The notes: a model not told the origin generated them from the sequence alone. Shown: positions 1 to 13,865, numbered from the stretch's first letter. The stretch is DNA of 64,000 nucleotides from Crossiella sp. CA-258035 (GCF_030064675.1 NZ_CP116413.1:1-64000), one strand, 5' to 3'. Program-made: numbers and translations.

Positions 1-1617
1 GTGTCCGACACCCACGCCGAGCTGGGACTCGTTTGGGAACGCGTAGTGCAGGAGCTGTCCTCCGGCACCCTTTCCCCGCAACAGCGAGCCTGGATGCGGG
101 TGACCCGCCCGATCGGCCTGCTCGACGGCACGGCCCTGCTGGCCGCGCCGAGTGACTTCGCCAAGGACGCCATCGAACGCGCGCTGCGCGAACCGATCAC
201 CGCCGCGCTCTCCCGCCACCTCGGCCGGGACGTCTCGCTCGCGGTGAAGGTGGACAACGCACCGCTGAGCCCCGCCCCGCCCAAACCGGTCGCGCCGCCC
301 CCGGTGAGCGCGCCCTCGCATGCGGGCCCGTCGCTGGAACAGCCGACGATGCCCGCGATCCCGCTGCCGCTGGCCCCGCTGCCGAACGGGATGGCCACCA
401 CGCCGATCCCGGCCACCGGGTTGCCGCAGGTCAGCCCGCTGCCCACGGTCGCCATGGCCGAGGGCGGGGACACCGAGGACGAGGTGGACGAGGAGCGCGA
501 GGCGCTCGCCGCGGTGCACGAGATATGGCCCAAGTACTCCGGCAACTCCGCCGGTCAGCCGGCCCGCTCGCCGAGCAACCCGCAGACCAGGCTGAACGAG
601 AAGTACACCTTCGACACCTTCGTCATCGGCGCGTCCAACCGGTTCGCGCACGCCGCGGCGGTGGCCGTGGCCGAGGCGCCGGCCAGGGCGTACAACCCGC
701 TGTTCATCTGGGGTGAGTCCGGTCTCGGCAAGACCCACCTGCTGCACGCGGTCGGGCACTACGCACAGCGGCTCTTCCAGGGCATGCGGGTGCGGTACGT
801 CTCGACCGAGGAGTTCACCAACGACTTCATCAACTCACTGCGTGACGACCGCAAGGTCGCCTTCCAGCGCCGCTACCGGGACGTCGACGTGCTCCTGGTC
901 GACGACATCCAGTTCCTGGAGGGCAAGGAAGGCACGCAGGAGGAGTTCTTCCACACCTTCAACACCCTGCACAACGCGAACAAGCAGATCGTGGTGTCCT
1001 CGGACCGGCCGCCCAAGCGGCTGGAGACCCTGGAGGACCGGCTGCGCACGCGGTTCGAGTGGGGCCTGATCACCGACATCCAGCCGCCCGAGCTGGAGAC
1101 CCGGATCGCGATCCTGCGCAAGAAGGCGGCGCAGGACCGGCTGGCCGCGCCGGCCGAGGTGCTGGAGTTCATCGCCGCCCGGATCGAGCGCAACATCCGC
1201 GAGCTGGAAGGCGCGCTGATCAGGGTCACCGCGTTCGCCTCGCTGAACCGGCAGCCGGTGGACGTGCCGCTGGCCGAGATCGTGCTGCGCGACCTGATCC
1301 CGGACTCGCAGGCTCCGGAGATCACCGCGCCCACGATCATGGCGGTCACCGCGGAGTTCTTCGCGGTGAGCATCGACGACCTGTGCGGGCCCGGCAAGAC
1401 CAAGGCGCTGGCCCAGGCCAGGCAGATCGCCATGTACCTGTGCCGCGAGCTGACCGACCTGTCCCTGCCGAAGATCGGGCAGACCTTCGGCGGCCGCGAC
1501 CACACCACCGTCATGTACGCAGACAAGAAGATCCGCAAGGAGATGGCCGAGCGCCGCCGCATCTACGACCAGGTCCAGGAGCTGACCTCCCGGATCAAGC
1601 AGCGGGCCCGCGCCTGA
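1..1617 (+). CDS. dnaA: Chromosomal replication initiator protein DnaA
   Basis: DnaA binds DnaA boxes at oriC, melts the origin as an ATP filament and recruits the helicase. The 538-residue protein starts at a GTG on the first base of the window. It has a short helical domain I, a Pro/Ala-rich linker (about residues 80-190), an AAA+ core with Walker A GESGLGKT at 238-245 and Walker B LLVDDIQ around 298-304, and the DNA-binding domain IV signature [14 protein letters not shown] near 498-511. The length is typical for actinobacterial DnaA with an extended domain II. It is followed by a strong terminator and then by oriC. The promoter lies outside the window. Confidence 0.99.
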   Translation: MSDTHAELGLVWERVVQELSSGTLSPQQRAWMRVTRPIGLLDGTALLAAPSDFAKDAIERALREPITAALSRHLGRDVSLAVKVDNAPLSPAPPKPVAPPPVSAPSHAGPSLEQPTMPAIPLPLAPLPNGMATTPIPATGLPQVSPLPTVAMAEGGDTEDEVDEEREALAAVHEIWPKYSGNSAGQPARSPSNPQTRLNEKYTFDTFVIGASNRFAHAAAVAVAEAPARAYNPLFIWGESGLGKTHLLHAVGHYAQRLFQGMRVRYVSTEEFTNDFINSLRDDRKVAFQRRYRDVDVLLVDDIQFLEGKEGTQEEFFHTFNTLHNANKQIVVSSDRPPKRLETLEDRLRTRFEWGLITDIQPPELETRIAILRKKAAQDRLAAPAEVLEFIAARIERNIRELEGALIRVTAFASLNRQPVDVPLAEIVLRDLIPDSQAPEITAPTIMAVTAEFFAVSIDDLCGPGKTKALAQARQIAMYLCRELTDLSLPKIGQTFGGRDHTTVMYADKKIRKEMAERRRIYDQVQELTSRIKQRARA

Positions 1618-1633
1618 CCCCCAGCACGCCGTA

Positions 1634-1672
1634 GACGCCCGTCGGAGAGTCCCTCCGGCGGGCGTCTTCTCT
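1634..1672 (+). terminator. Rho-independent terminator after dnaA
   Basis: A 13-bp stem (1634-1646 with 1654-1666, one G-U pair) closes a 7-nt loop and is followed by TTCTCTT. It lies 17 bases after the dnaA stop and separates dnaA transcription from oriC. Confidence 0.85.
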
Positions 1673-1889
1673 TGGGTGCCCCGCTCCGGCCGCCGATGAC
1701 TACGGGGATGCCAGGGCATGGCCGCCGCACGCCGAACTTTCTGGTTCGGCGGTGCCCCGCCGCGCACCCCACAAGCTGAGAAAAGTCGGGCCGCCCGTGG
1801 CAGGTCCCCACCGAACCTGGCCACGCCCGCTGGAACTTTTCTGACGGTGTGGAGCGCCCGATCGGACCAACTCTGGAGAAAGTTTCGGC

Positions 1890-2185
1890 GAGTTGTCCCC
1901 CATCCAGGGAGACCCGGACCACCCTCAGCCTGTGGAGGGCCTGGGCATGAACGCACCAACAGCTGGGGACAACCTTGTGGACAGCTCGCAGATCATGTGG
2001 ATGCTCTTTGCCAACTGCCGAGTTGTCCACCGGTCCTCCCGGTTTCTCACCAGTTGCACACACCCACAGTCCACAGCCCTAGAAACCACCTGAGCTGCGC
2101 AGACTCACGCTGTCCACACAACTCACAACCCTTACTACTGCTGCTGTCTTGATCTTTCGAAGAAGTAAAAATCAAAAGATGAACA
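1890..2185. other. oriC: oriC, chromosomal replication origin
   Basis: The 779-bp dnaA-dnaN spacer has no credible gene. It holds a cluster of near-consensus DnaA boxes (actinobacterial consensus TTGTCCACA): TGGGGACAA at 1964-1972, TGTGGACAG at 1976-1984, TGTGGATGC at 1996-2004, TTGTCCACC at 2023-2031, CAGTCCACA at 2067-2075 and CTGTCCACA at 2110-2118, with a weaker one at 1893. None is a perfect match, which is usual for cooperative actinobacterial origins. The stretch at 2150-2182 is the most AT-rich of the spacer and is the likely unwinding element. Bases 1673-1889 and 2186-2380 show no further recognisable element apart from the dnaN leader. Confidence 0.9.
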
Positions 2186-2396
2186 GGCGGCGCGAAGTTG
2201 GGGATGGACGGCTCGCGGTCGAGGACGGGTCGAGGTGACGAGCAGGCCCGGAAGCCTCTACGGTGGAGCCCGCCTCGCTCGGACCTCGATGCGTCGCTGC
2301 GCCAACCCTGGGCCGTCGTGGCCCACGACCCGACGGCGAACGACCTGCCCAGCCCGAGCCCGTGACGGTCGCGTCGATTCTCCGAAAGGACCTGCC

Positions 2397-3536
2397 ATGA
2401 AGATCCGCGTCGAGCGGGACGGCCTTGCCGACGCCGTCGCCTGGGTCGCCCGCAGCCTGCCCTCCCGGCCTCCGGTGCCGGTGCTCGGTGGAGTGCTGCT
2501 GGACGCGGGCGGAGCCGACGGCGACAACGGGGAGACGTTGACCGTCTCCGGTTTCGACTACGAGGTCTCCGCCCAGATCGGCGTGCCGGCCACCATCTCC
2601 GCGGCCGGTCGCACCCTGGTCTCCGGCAAGCTGCTGGCCGACATCACCAGGTCGCTGCCCAACCACCCGGTGGAGATCGCGGTCGACGGCGCCAGGGTGA
2701 CCATCACCTGCGGCAGCGCGAAGTTCAGCCTGCCCACCATGCCGGTGGAGGACTACCCGCAGCTGCCCGCCATGCCGCAGCTGGCCGGTCACCTGCCCTC
2801 GGACAGCTTCGGCCCCGCCGTCGCCCAGGTCGCCATCGCGGCCGGCAAGGACGACACGCTGCCGATGCTGACCGGCGTGCGGATGGAGATCGAGGACGAG
2901 AAGGTCACCCTGGTGGCCACCGACCGCTTCCGGCTCGCCCTGCGCGAGTTCACCTGGGAGCCCAGCGGCGAGGTCGGCTCGACCGCGCTGCTGGTCCCGG
3001 CTAAGACCCTGGCCGACGCGGCGAAGACCCTCGGCGGCTCCGGCTCCAAGATCGAGCTCTCCCTCGGCGACTCCGACGGCCTGCTCGGCCTCTCCGGCTC
3101 CGGCCGCCGCACCACCACCCGGCTGCTGGACGCCGAGTTCCCGAAGTACCGCCAGCTGCTGCCCAGCGAGCACGCCGCAGCCGCGGTGATCGAGGTGGCC
3201 CCGCTGGTCGAGGCGATCAAGCGCGTCTCCCTGGTCGCCGAGCGCGGCACCCAGGTCCGGCTGGAGTTCACCGAGGCATCGCTGCGCCTGTCCGCGGGCG
3301 GCGACGATGAGGGCAGCGCGGAGGAGGAGCTCCCGGTCGAGCTCACCGGCGACCCGCTGACCATCGCGTTCAACCCCGGCTACCTGCTCGACGGCCTCGG
3401 CGCGATGCACACCGGCAAGGCGCAGCTGACCTTCACCACGCCCAGCCGTCCCGCGCTGGTCAAGCCGGTGGACGCCGAGGGCGAGGTCGAACCCGGCTAC
3501 ATCTACCTGCTGATGCCGGTTCGCCTGCCCGGCTGA
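2397..3536 (+). CDS. dnaN: DNA polymerase III beta sliding clamp
   Basis: DnaN is the ring-shaped processivity clamp that tethers DNA polymerase III and other repair enzymes to DNA. The ATG at 2397 is preceded by AAAGGA at 2385-2390, giving [16 protein letters not shown] and 379 residues, normal for the family. The reading frame is open further upstream to 2235, but that extension lacks a ribosome site and any clamp homology. The three beta-clamp repeats fill the protein, and the C-terminal [10 protein letters not shown] is the usual clamp end that forms the peptide-binding pocket. It lies directly downstream of oriC and 45 bp ahead of gnd. Confidence 0.98.
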   Translation: MKIRVERDGLADAVAWVARSLPSRPPVPVLGGVLLDAGGADGDNGETLTVSGFDYEVSAQIGVPATISAAGRTLVSGKLLADITRSLPNHPVEIAVDGARVTITCGSAKFSLPTMPVEDYPQLPAMPQLAGHLPSDSFGPAVAQVAIAAGKDDTLPMLTGVRMEIEDEKVTLVATDRFRLALREFTWEPSGEVGSTALLVPAKTLADAAKTLGGSGSKIELSLGDSDGLLGLSGSGRRTTTRLLDAEFPKYRQLLPSEHAAAAVIEVAPLVEAIKRVSLVAERGTQVRLEFTEASLRLSAGGDDEGSAEEELPVELTGDPLTIAFNPGYLLDGLGAMHTGKAQLTFTTPSRPALVKPVDAEGEVEPGYIYLLMPVRLPG

Positions 3537-3581
3537 GCCATCCCCAACCCGAACACTTCGTAGTCAGGAAAGGTCGTAACT

Positions 3582-4496
3582 GTGGTGCAGCTCGGACTCG
3601 TCGGCCTGGGCAAGATGGGCTTCAACATGCGCGAGCGGCTGCGCCGCGCGGGCCACGAGGTGATCGGGTACGACCGCAACCAGGAGGTCAGCGACAGCGA
3701 GTCGCTGGCCGACCTGGTCTCGCGGCTGGCCGCTCCCCGGATCGTCTGGATCATGGTGCCGGCCGGTGCCCCGACTCAGGCGACCGTGGAGGAGCTCAAC
3801 GACCTGCTGTCCGAGGGTGACCTGATCATCGAGGGCGGCAACTCCCGGTTCACCGACGACCAGAAGCACGCCGCGCTGCTGGAGAAGAACGGCATCGGCT
3901 ACCTGGACTGCGGTGTCTCCGGCGGGGTCTGGGGCCTGGAGAACGGCTACGGCCTGATGGTCGGCGGCGAGCCGGAGTTCGTCGAGCGGGCGCTGCCGAT
4001 CTTCGACGCGCTGCGGCCGGAGGGCCCGCGCGAGGAGAGCTTCGCGCACGCGGGCAAGGTCGGCGCGGGTCACTTCGCCAAGATGGTGCACAACGGCATC
4101 GAGTACGGCCTGATGCAGGCCTACGCCGAGGGCTTCGAACTGCTGGACGCCTCCGAGGTGGTCGCGGACACCCCCGCGGTGATCAAGGCCTGGCAGCGCG
4201 GCACCGTCGTCCGGTCCTGGCTGCTCGACCTGCTGGTCAGGGCGCTGGACTCGGACCCGGAGCTGGACGACCTGCGCGGCTACGTCGAGGACTCCGGCGA
4301 GGGCCGGTGGACGGTGGAGGAGGCGATCAACCACGCGGTGCCCGCGCCGGTGATCTCCGCCGCGCTGTTCGCCCGGTTCGCCTCGCGGCAGGAGGACTCG
4401 CCCGCGATGCGCGCGGTGGCCGCGCTGCGCAACCAGTTCGGCGGGCACGCGGTGCACCAGGCCGGTCCCAGCTCCGGCGCCGGATCGACCAAGTAA
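3582..4496 (+). CDS. gnd: 6-phosphogluconate dehydrogenase, short NAD-type
   Basis: Oxidative decarboxylation of 6-phosphogluconate to ribulose 5-phosphate in the pentose phosphate pathway. The GTG at 3582 follows CAGGAAAGG. The protein shows the Rossmann motif GLVGLGKMG at residues 5-13, the substrate motif GGNSRF near 85 and the catalytic HNGIEYG segment near 170. At 304 residues it belongs to the short class (about 300 residues) rather than the 470-residue class found in enterobacteria. Its position between dnaN and recF is a known feature of many actinobacterial origin regions. It ends only 3 bp before recF. Confidence 0.95.
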   Translation: MVQLGLVGLGKMGFNMRERLRRAGHEVIGYDRNQEVSDSESLADLVSRLAAPRIVWIMVPAGAPTQATVEELNDLLSEGDLIIEGGNSRFTDDQKHAALLEKNGIGYLDCGVSGGVWGLENGYGLMVGGEPEFVERALPIFDALRPEGPREESFAHAGKVGAGHFAKMVHNGIEYGLMQAYAEGFELLDASEVVADTPAVIKAWQRGTVVRSWLLDLLVRALDSDPELDDLRGYVEDSGEGRWTVEEAINHAVPAPVISAALFARFASRQEDSPAMRAVAALRNQFGGHAVHQAGPSSGAGSTK

Positions 4497-4499
4497 CCG

Positions 4500-5654
4500 T
4501 TGTACGTCCGAGCGTTGCAGGTCGCCGACTTCCGGTCCTGGGAGTCCGCCGACCTGGTCTTCGAGCCTGGGCCGAGTGTGCTGGTCGGCCAGAACGGCCA
4601 GGGCAAGACCAACCTGGTCGAGGCCATCGGCTACGTGGCCACCCTGTCCTCGCACCGGGTGGCCACCGACGCACCGCTGGTCCGGCAGGGTGCGCCGCGG
4701 TCGGTGGTGCGCACCGCAGTGGTGCACCACGGCCGGGAGCTGCTGGTCGAACTGGAGATCACCCCCGGCAAGGCGAACCGGGCTCGGATCAACCGGGCCC
4801 CGGTGCCCAAGCCGAGGGAGGTGCTCGGCATCCTGCGCACCGTGCTGTTCGCGCCGGAGGACCTGGCGCTGGTCAGGGGCGATCCCGGCGAGCGGCGGCG
4901 GTTCCTGGACGACCTGCTGGTGCTGCGCGCACCACGCTTCGCCGGTGTGCGCGCGGATTATGAACGAGTGCTCAAGCAGCGCGGCGCCCTGCTGAAAACC
5001 GCAGGTTCGGCGCGTCGGGCGGGCAGCAGCGGGGATATTCGCACCCTGGACGTGTGGGACGGGCACCTGGCCAGGCACGGCGCGGTGCTGCTGGCCGCGC
5101 GGCTGGACCTGGTGGCCGCGCTGCAGCCGCTGGTGTCCGCCGCCTACGCGGGGGTGGCGCCGGAATCGCGACCCGCCGAGGTGAAGTACCGCAGTTGCCT
5201 GGGTGCGGCCCTGCCGGAGGGTTACGGTGTGGCAGGCGGTCCGCCGGCGGACATCGCGACCTTGGAAGCGGTGCTGCTGGCCGAGGTCGCCAAGGTGCGG
5301 ACCCAGGAGATCGACCGAGGGGTCAGTCTCATCGGTCCGCACCGGGACGAGCTGGAGCTGATCCTCGGCAGCACACCGGCCAAGGGATATGCCAGCCACG
5401 GCGAGTCCTGGTCCTTCGCGCTCGCGCTGCGACTGGCGGCCTTCGAGCTGCTGCGCGCGGAGGACGTCGAGCCGGTGCTGATCCTCGACGACGTGTTCGC
5501 CGAGCTGGACCGGCGGCGACGGCAGCGGCTGGCCGAGGTGGCCGCCGCCGCGGAGCAGGTCCTGGTCACCGCCGCGGTGGCCGAGGACGTCCCGGCCGAG
5601 CTGGCAGGCGCCCGCTACGAGGTGGGTGAAGGGAAGGTCGAGCGTGTCCGGTGA
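4500..5654 (+). CDS. recF: DNA replication/repair protein RecF
   Basis: RecF is an SMC-like ATPase that loads RecA at gaps through RecFOR. The protein has 384 residues, with Walker A GQNGQGKT at 30-37, an ABC-type signature in the [12 protein letters not shown] region and Walker [13 protein letters not shown] near the C-terminus. The start is a TTG at 4500 giving [14 protein letters not shown], which fits the usual RecF N-terminus; no better start exists in frame. It follows gnd by 3 bp and its stop overlaps the dciA start (GTGA), indicating translational coupling. Confidence 0.97.
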   Translation: MYVRALQVADFRSWESADLVFEPGPSVLVGQNGQGKTNLVEAIGYVATLSSHRVATDAPLVRQGAPRSVVRTAVVHHGRELLVELEITPGKANRARINRAPVPKPREVLGILRTVLFAPEDLALVRGDPGERRRFLDDLLVLRAPRFAGVRADYERVLKQRGALLKTAGSARRAGSSGDIRTLDVWDGHLARHGAVLLAARLDLVAALQPLVSAAYAGVAPESRPAEVKYRSCLGAALPEGYGVAGGPPADIATLEAVLLAEVAKVRTQEIDRGVSLIGPHRDELELILGSTPAKGYASHGESWSFALALRLAAFELLRAEDVEPVLILDDVFAELDRRRRQRLAEVAAAAEQVLVTAAVAEDVPAELAGARYEVGEGKVERVR

Positions 5655-6322
5655 CCAGCCGTCAACCGGGTGTGACGCGTCGCACTCCTGGGGACAACCC
5701 TGTGGATAATGTGGATAACTCCGTCACGCGTGGGGATGTGCCACCACCTGACCCGGGTACTGATCGACCCTCCGTCACCTCTCCAGGTGGATTCACTGCG
5801 GAGGGTGAACACGGACTGCGAGGGGTCGACCTGGCCAAGATGGCCCTGGCCGAGGCCCGCGCCGCCAACAAGCTGAAGCGGGACGCGGCCAAGGCCGCCC
5901 AGGCGCCGCGCGCGGGCGGGGCCAACGCGCAGCGCCGCCGCCGGTGGTCCGGGCCGGGAGTGGACCACCGGGACCCGCAGCCGCTGGGCGCGCTGGCCGC
6001 GCGGATCGCCAGCGAGCGCGGCTGGACCGACAAGCTCTCCGGTGGCACCGTGTTCGGCAGCTGGGCCAAGCTGGTCGGGGCCGAGGTGGCCGAGCACGCC
6101 ACCCCGCTCGCGCTCAAGGATGGTGAGCTGACCGTGCAGGCCAGCTCCACCGCATGGGCGACCCAGCTCAAGCTGCTCCAGCGCCAGCTGCTCAGCCAGA
6201 TCCGCGCCGGAGTGGGCAAAGACGTGGTCAAACGTCTGCGGGTGCAGGGACCGGCCGCGCCGAGCTGGCGGTACGGACCACGCCACGTGCCCGGCCGCGG
6301 CCCGCGAGACACCTATGGGTGA
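5651..6322 (+). CDS. dciA: DUF721 protein, DciA-type replicative helicase loader/operator
   Basis: DciA-family proteins interact with the replicative helicase DnaB and are needed for initiation in bacteria lacking DnaC/DnaI. This 223-residue protein occupies the position of mycobacterial Rv0004. The conserved part begins near residue 57 ([24 protein letters not shown]) and continues into the DUF721 core (about 110-205: [37 protein letters not shown]). The first 55 residues look unstructured, and several in-frame GTG codons (5672, 5702, 5711) could serve as alternative starts; 5651 is chosen for its GTGA overlap with recF. DnaA boxes lie inside this 5' segment. Confidence 0.9.
   Translation: MTSRQPGVTRRTPGDNPVDNVDNSVTRGDVPPPDPGTDRPSVTSPGGFTAEGEHGLRGVDLAKMALAEARAANKLKRDAAKAAQAPRAGGANAQRRRRWSGPGVDHRDPQPLGALAARIASERGWTDKLSGGTVFGSWAKLVGAEVAEHATPLALKDGELTVQASSTAWATQLKLLQRQLLSQIRAGVGKDVVKRLRVQGPAAPSWRYGPRHVPGRGPRDTYG
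5689..5718. promoter_or_regulatory. Cluster of three DnaA boxes inside the dciA 5' end
   Basis: TGGGGACAA (5689-5697), TGTGGATAA (5701-5709) and TGTGGATAA (5710-5718) stand in the same orientation. The last two are exact complements of the classical box TTATCCACA, a better match than any box in oriC. They encode [10 protein letters not shown] in the non-conserved N-terminus of DciA. Function is inferred. Confidence 0.6.
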
Positions 6323-6429
6323 CGTGGCGCGGCTGGTTTTCTCCCAGGCCTCTTGACACCGATTCTCCGCACTCCGGACCCGGACAACTTGTTCTTCGGT
6401 CTTCTATGACCGTCTCAGGGGTGTCCTAG

Positions 6430-8493
<2,064 letters not shown>

Positions 8494-8544
8494 CCTCGGC
8501 GTGCACCACCACACCTGCTCGCCGTTTAGAAGGGACTTCTCGTC

Positions 8545-11112
<2,568 letters not shown>

Positions 11113-11162
11113 TCGCCTGAACGCGTCTCTTCGACGGACACCACCGTCGGTTAGGACTGCTG

Positions 11163-11990
11163 ATGACTTCACCGAACCAACCGGACAACCCCGCTCAGCA
11201 GGCTGACAAGCCCGCTGACGAGGCCACCGTGATCACCGAGAAGCCGGACGGTGCCGTGGCGGCGGGGCAATCCGGCGAGCCCGCGCCCGCGGCGCCGCCG
11301 GCCGAGGAGTTCGCGCAGGCATCGGCCGCCCCGCCGCCGTGGCAACGGGTGACCGTCGCGAACCAGCAGAGCGCACCGCCTGCTCCCGAACCGCAGCGGG
11401 AGAGCTCGATCGACCAGCCGACGGCCGCGTTCCGGCCGGCGGCTCCGGTCGAGCACTCCCCGCCGCAGCCCGATCTCGACGCACCCACGGTGTTCGGGAC
11501 CGCGGCGGCCGCGCCCCAGCCGGACAACGGGCTGGGCGCGCTGGGCCGGGAGACGGTCAACTTCTCCGCAGCGGCGACCACGCCGCGACCCGCGGTGGCC
11601 GCACCCAGCGCCCGCCGCACCGGCAGGGGCCCGCGCCGGGCCGCCCTGCAGGTCAAGCGGGTCGATCCGTGGTCGGTGCTGAAGCTCGCGCTGGTGCTGT
11701 CGGTCGCGCTGTTCTTCGTGTGGCTGGTCGCGGTCGGTGTGCTGTACGGCGTGCTCCAGGGCATGGGTGTCTGGGACTCGCTGAACAACACCTACAAGGA
11801 CCTGGTGACCAACGCCGACGGCGGCGCTGAGCCGTTGATCAGCGCGGGCAGGGTGTTCGGCGTCGCCGCGGTCGTGGGCGTCGTCAACATCGTGCTGTTC
11901 ACCGCGCTGGCCACGGTCAGCGCGTTCGTCTACAACGTCTCGGCCGACCTGGCCGGTGGCGTTGAGGTCACCCTCTCCGAGCGCGAGTAG
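11163..11990 (+). CDS. DUF3566 membrane protein
   Basis: A 275-residue protein with a long disordered Pro/Ala/Gln-rich cytoplasmic N-terminus (about 1-165), a basic linker (RRTGRGPRRAALQVKRVDPWSV) and the DUF3566 domain with two membrane segments (about 175-200 and 235-260). It starts at ATG 11163. It holds the same place after gyrA as Rv0007 of Mycobacterium tuberculosis. The molecular function is not known. The linker before the first helix has a high positive charge, consistent with a cytoplasmic N-terminus. Confidence 0.9.
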   Translation: MTSPNQPDNPAQQADKPADEATVITEKPDGAVAAGQSGEPAPAAPPAEEFAQASAAPPPWQRVTVANQQSAPPAPEPQRESSIDQPTAAFRPAAPVEHSPPQPDLDAPTVFGTAAAAPQPDNGLGALGRETVNFSAAATTPRPAVAAPSARRTGRGPRRAALQVKRVDPWSVLKLALVLSVALFFVWLVAVGVLYGVLQGMGVWDSLNNTYKDLVTNADGGAEPLISAGRVFGVAAVVGVVNIVLFTALATVSAFVYNVSADLAGGVEVTLSERE

Positions 11991-11995
11991 AACTG

Positions 11996-12040
11996 CCGGA
12001 TGGGGTGCCCCCCGATTTGGGCGGAGGGCACCCCGTCCGG
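11996..12040 (+). terminator. Terminator between DUF3566 gene and tRNA-Ile
   Basis: A 15-bp stem (11996-12010 with 12026-12040, one G-U pair) around a 15-nt loop sits 5 bp after the DUF3566 stop. No long T tract follows, as is common in actinobacteria. Confidence 0.7.
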
Positions 12041-12060
12041 TAATGTTCACCTCGGTTCAC

Positions 12061-12134
12061 GGGCCTGTAGCTCAGGTGGTTAGAGCGCTTCACTGATAAT
12101 GAAGAGGTCGGAGGTTCAAGTCCTCCCAGGCCCA
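12061..12134 (+). tRNA. tRNA-Ile (GAT)
   Basis: A 74-nt cloverleaf. The acceptor stem is GGGCCTG/CAGGCCC, the anticodon stem is CTTCA/TGAAG with loop CTGATAA (anticodon GAT), the T loop is TTCAAGT and the discriminator is A. The CCA end is not encoded. Its place after gyrA matches ileT of mycobacteria. Confidence 0.97.
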
Positions 12135-12205
12135 CTGCCCGCTGCTCCTTGGGGGGGCACCCGTATCGGGCACCAACCGCGTGCCGCTTTGGGAGGCGAA
12201 CGTAC

Positions 12206-12328
12206 GTGAAGAAGCTTCTGGCACTTGCCGCTGTTGCCGGCGTCGTGCTCTTCTTTGTCAAGCGCAACCGTTCGGCGAAGGCCGAGGCGGACCTGTGGCG
12301 TGAGGCCACCGCTCCGACCGAGGGCTGA
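12206..12328 (+). CDS. DLW-39 family small protein
   Basis: A 40-residue peptide that starts with VKKLLALAAVAGVVLFF and contains the family motif ADLWREAT. It starts at a GTG at 12206 with GGGAGGCGAA about 8 bp upstream and ends at TGA 12326-12328. One hydrophobic segment (residues 3-18) is followed by a basic then acidic tail, typical of a tiny single-pass membrane protein. DLW-39 proteins are characteristically encoded between the tRNA-Ile and tRNA-Ala genes of actinobacteria, as here. The function is unknown. Confidence 0.9.
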   Translation: MKKLLALAAVAGVVLFFVKRNRSAKAEADLWREATAPTEG

Positions 12329-12388
12329 GTCGAACCGAAGGGCAAGGCGTGGCCGTCCAGGTACCGGCGGCCTCGCCAGTTGCTCTGC

Positions 12389-12461
12389 GGGGACGTAGCT
12401 CAATTGGCAGAGCACTGCCTTTGCAAGGCAGGGGTTAGGGGTTCGATTCCCCTCGTCTCCA
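12389..12461 (+). tRNA. tRNA-Ala (TGC)
   Basis: A 73-nt cloverleaf with acceptor stem GGGGACG/CGTCTCC, anticodon stem CTGCC/GGCAG, loop TTTGCAA (anticodon TGC), T loop TTCGATT and discriminator A. It matches the position of alaT in mycobacteria. Confidence 0.97.
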
Positions 12462-12510
12462 CTCGACGATGGGGGCTCCCTGCTCGCGGAGAGCGCTCGC
12501 TGGATCGTCT

Positions 12511-12568
12511 CGTAATTTGCACTGGGGGCACAGCCCCCAGACCCCGTCCGGAGGCTCTGCCCCCGGAC
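12511..12568. repeat. Post-tRNA hairpin repeat, copy 1 (terminator-like)
   Basis: The 35-base unit at 12511-12545 has the form CGTAATT-N2-CACTGGGGGC, short loop, GCCCCCAGACCCC, with an 8-bp perfect stem (12522-12529 with 12533-12540). A second hairpin (GTCCGG 12546-12551 with CCGGAC 12563-12568) follows. A closely similar unit lies after tRNA-Leu at 30259. The rest of the 308-bp spacer to 12769 is unusually G/T-rich on the top strand and shows no gene. Confidence 0.6.
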
Positions 12569-12769
12569 CCCCGCTCGCGTGGTAGGCGGCACCGAACTCT
12601 TGGTGTCGCCTTCTTTGCGTCTTTGGGTTTCCTCTGGGGAGTTGTATTGGGGCGGCGGGGTCTGTCGCTCTGTTGTTTGTGTTCCACCGTTTGCTTGGCA
12701 ACCTGGTGGGTTGGTTTTGCGTCTGGGAGTCGTCAGGGATCGACGATCTTCGCAGGGGTGTGTTTAGCG

Positions 12770-13249
12770 ATGTCTGTTCTCCGCCGGTTGGCGGTCGTTG
12801 TCGTCTCGTTGTTCGCGGTGGTGGGGGTGATGGCTCCGGCGGCTTCGGCCGCGGTGGCGGGGCCGCCGCAGGTGAAGTTCCGGGCTGGTAGCCACGACGG
12901 GTACGACCGGGTGGTGTTCGAGTTCGTGGGGGCCAAGGCTCCGGGGTCTGTGCTGTTCCAGCAGTTGGACGGGGAGCGGCCCTACTGGGGGCAGAGCGAT
13001 CTTCGAGTGACCCAGCTGTGGGGGAAGCGGTTCCTCAAGCTGGCTTTGCCTTCGCCTGTTGGGGCTGAGCCCTATGTCGAGGTGATCGGGGAGAGAGTGG
13101 TCAATCACTCACTGCCGTTGGTGCGTGGGGTTGTGGTGAACGATCCTGGGCATGGCGGCAGCATGGAGGTTTCGGTGGGGCTGGTTCGGGACGCGGCCTA
13201 CACGGTCCGGCACCAGGGGCACCTGGTGATCATCGACTTCAAGCGCTGA
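12770..13249 (+). CDS. Secreted AMIN-like domain protein
   Basis: A 159-residue protein with a Sec signal peptide (MSVLRRLAVVVVSLFAVVGVMAPAASA, cleavage probable after ASA near residue 27). The mature part resembles the AMIN-like beta domain found in many actinobacterial exported proteins: FRAGSHDGYDRVVFEF near the start, alternating strands, and a C-terminal TVRHQGHLVIIDFKR. The ATG at 12770 follows GCAGGGG; a longer open frame upstream runs through the tRNA and is not coding. AMIN-type domains are linked to peptidoglycan or envelope targeting, so a cell-wall role is likely but inferred. Confidence 0.75.
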   Translation: MSVLRRLAVVVVSLFAVVGVMAPAASAAVAGPPQVKFRAGSHDGYDRVVFEFVGAKAPGSVLFQQLDGERPYWGQSDLRVTQLWGKRFLKLALPSPVGAEPYVEVIGERVVNHSLPLVRGVVVNDPGHGGSMEVSVGLVRDAAYTVRHQGHLVIIDFKR

Positions 13250-13285
13250 CGCGGTGGCGCGGAGGGCTCTAGGGTGGGCCGCGTT

Positions 13286-13831
13286 ATGAGACGACCACTG
13301 CTGCTCGTGCTGCCCGCGCTCTTGGCGCTCTCCGCTTGTGGGGGCGCTCCGCAGGATTCGGCTCCGCCCCAGACCTCGGCGCCGCCTGCTCAGGAGACCA
13401 CCTCGGCCGGGCCCGCCCAGCCGCCCGCGGTGCCGGTGCCCGCCACCGACGGTCCCTGTCCCTACCTGGACAAGGAGGAGGTGCGGGCGGCCAACGGGCA
13501 AGGGGTGGGCAAGGTCCGGATCTCCGAGGGGAAACCGAACCCGGCCTGCTTCTTCTACCGGGCCGACAACAAGTCGGTGCAGGCCATGGTGTGGATCTAC
13601 AGCGGATCCGCCGAGACGGCCAAGGCGGTGGTGGACGCCCAGGTGCCGGTCGCCGGGTCCTCGCCAGCCGACCTGCCCGGTGGCTGGAAGGGCGGGTCGA
13701 AGAAGACCGACAGCGGTGCGGTGTTCGCGGTGGCCAAGGGCGAGTACGCGATCGTGGTCACCACGAACCAGGACCGCACCATCGCGGCCAAGCGGATCGC
13801 CACCGTGGCGGCGGGCAACCTGAAGCTGTGA
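13286..13831 (+). CDS. Putative lipoprotein, DUF2020-like
   Basis: A protein of 181 residues from ATG 13286, with a lipoprotein signal MRRPLLLVLPALLALSAC whose lipobox LSAC ends at Cys18. A Pro/Ala/Ser-rich linker (about 20-55) leads into a domain with DGPCPYLDKEEVRAANGQ and a second Cys in NPACFFYR, suggesting one disulfide. This layout resembles DUF2020 lipoproteins of Pseudonocardiales. A GTG at 13274, with GGAGGG seven bases ahead, is an equally possible start and adds four residues. It is monocistronic and shares a bidirectional terminator with the next, convergent gene. Confidence 0.7.
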   Translation: MRRPLLLVLPALLALSACGGAPQDSAPPQTSAPPAQETTSAGPAQPPAVPVPATDGPCPYLDKEEVRAANGQGVGKVRISEGKPNPACFFYRADNKSVQAMVWIYSGSAETAKAVVDAQVPVAGSSPADLPGGWKGGSKKTDSGAVFAVAKGEYAIVVTTNQDRTIAAKRIATVAAGNLKL

Positions 13832-13837
13832 ACGGCG

Positions 13838-13865
13838 AGAGGGGCCGGGCGAACCCGGCCCCTCT
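13838..13865. terminator. Bidirectional terminator
   Basis: A perfect 12-bp stem (13838-13849 with 13854-13865) with a CGAA tetraloop lies between two convergent genes, 7 bp after the lipoprotein stop and 11 bp from the end of the minus-strand gene. Confidence 0.9.

Noticed and set aside
835-1959. Long minus-strand open frame across dnaA
   Set aside because: Shadow frame of high-GC coding DNA; no ribosome site, no domain, and dnaA is certain on the other strand.
6354-6405. TTGACA upstream of gyrB as a -35 element
   Set aside because: No acceptable -10 hexamer at 16-19 bases; left unassigned.
12380-12769. Upstream extension of the AMIN-like gene through the tRNA-Ala region
   Set aside because: It would begin inside the tRNA and read through hairpins; the signal peptide begins at 12770.
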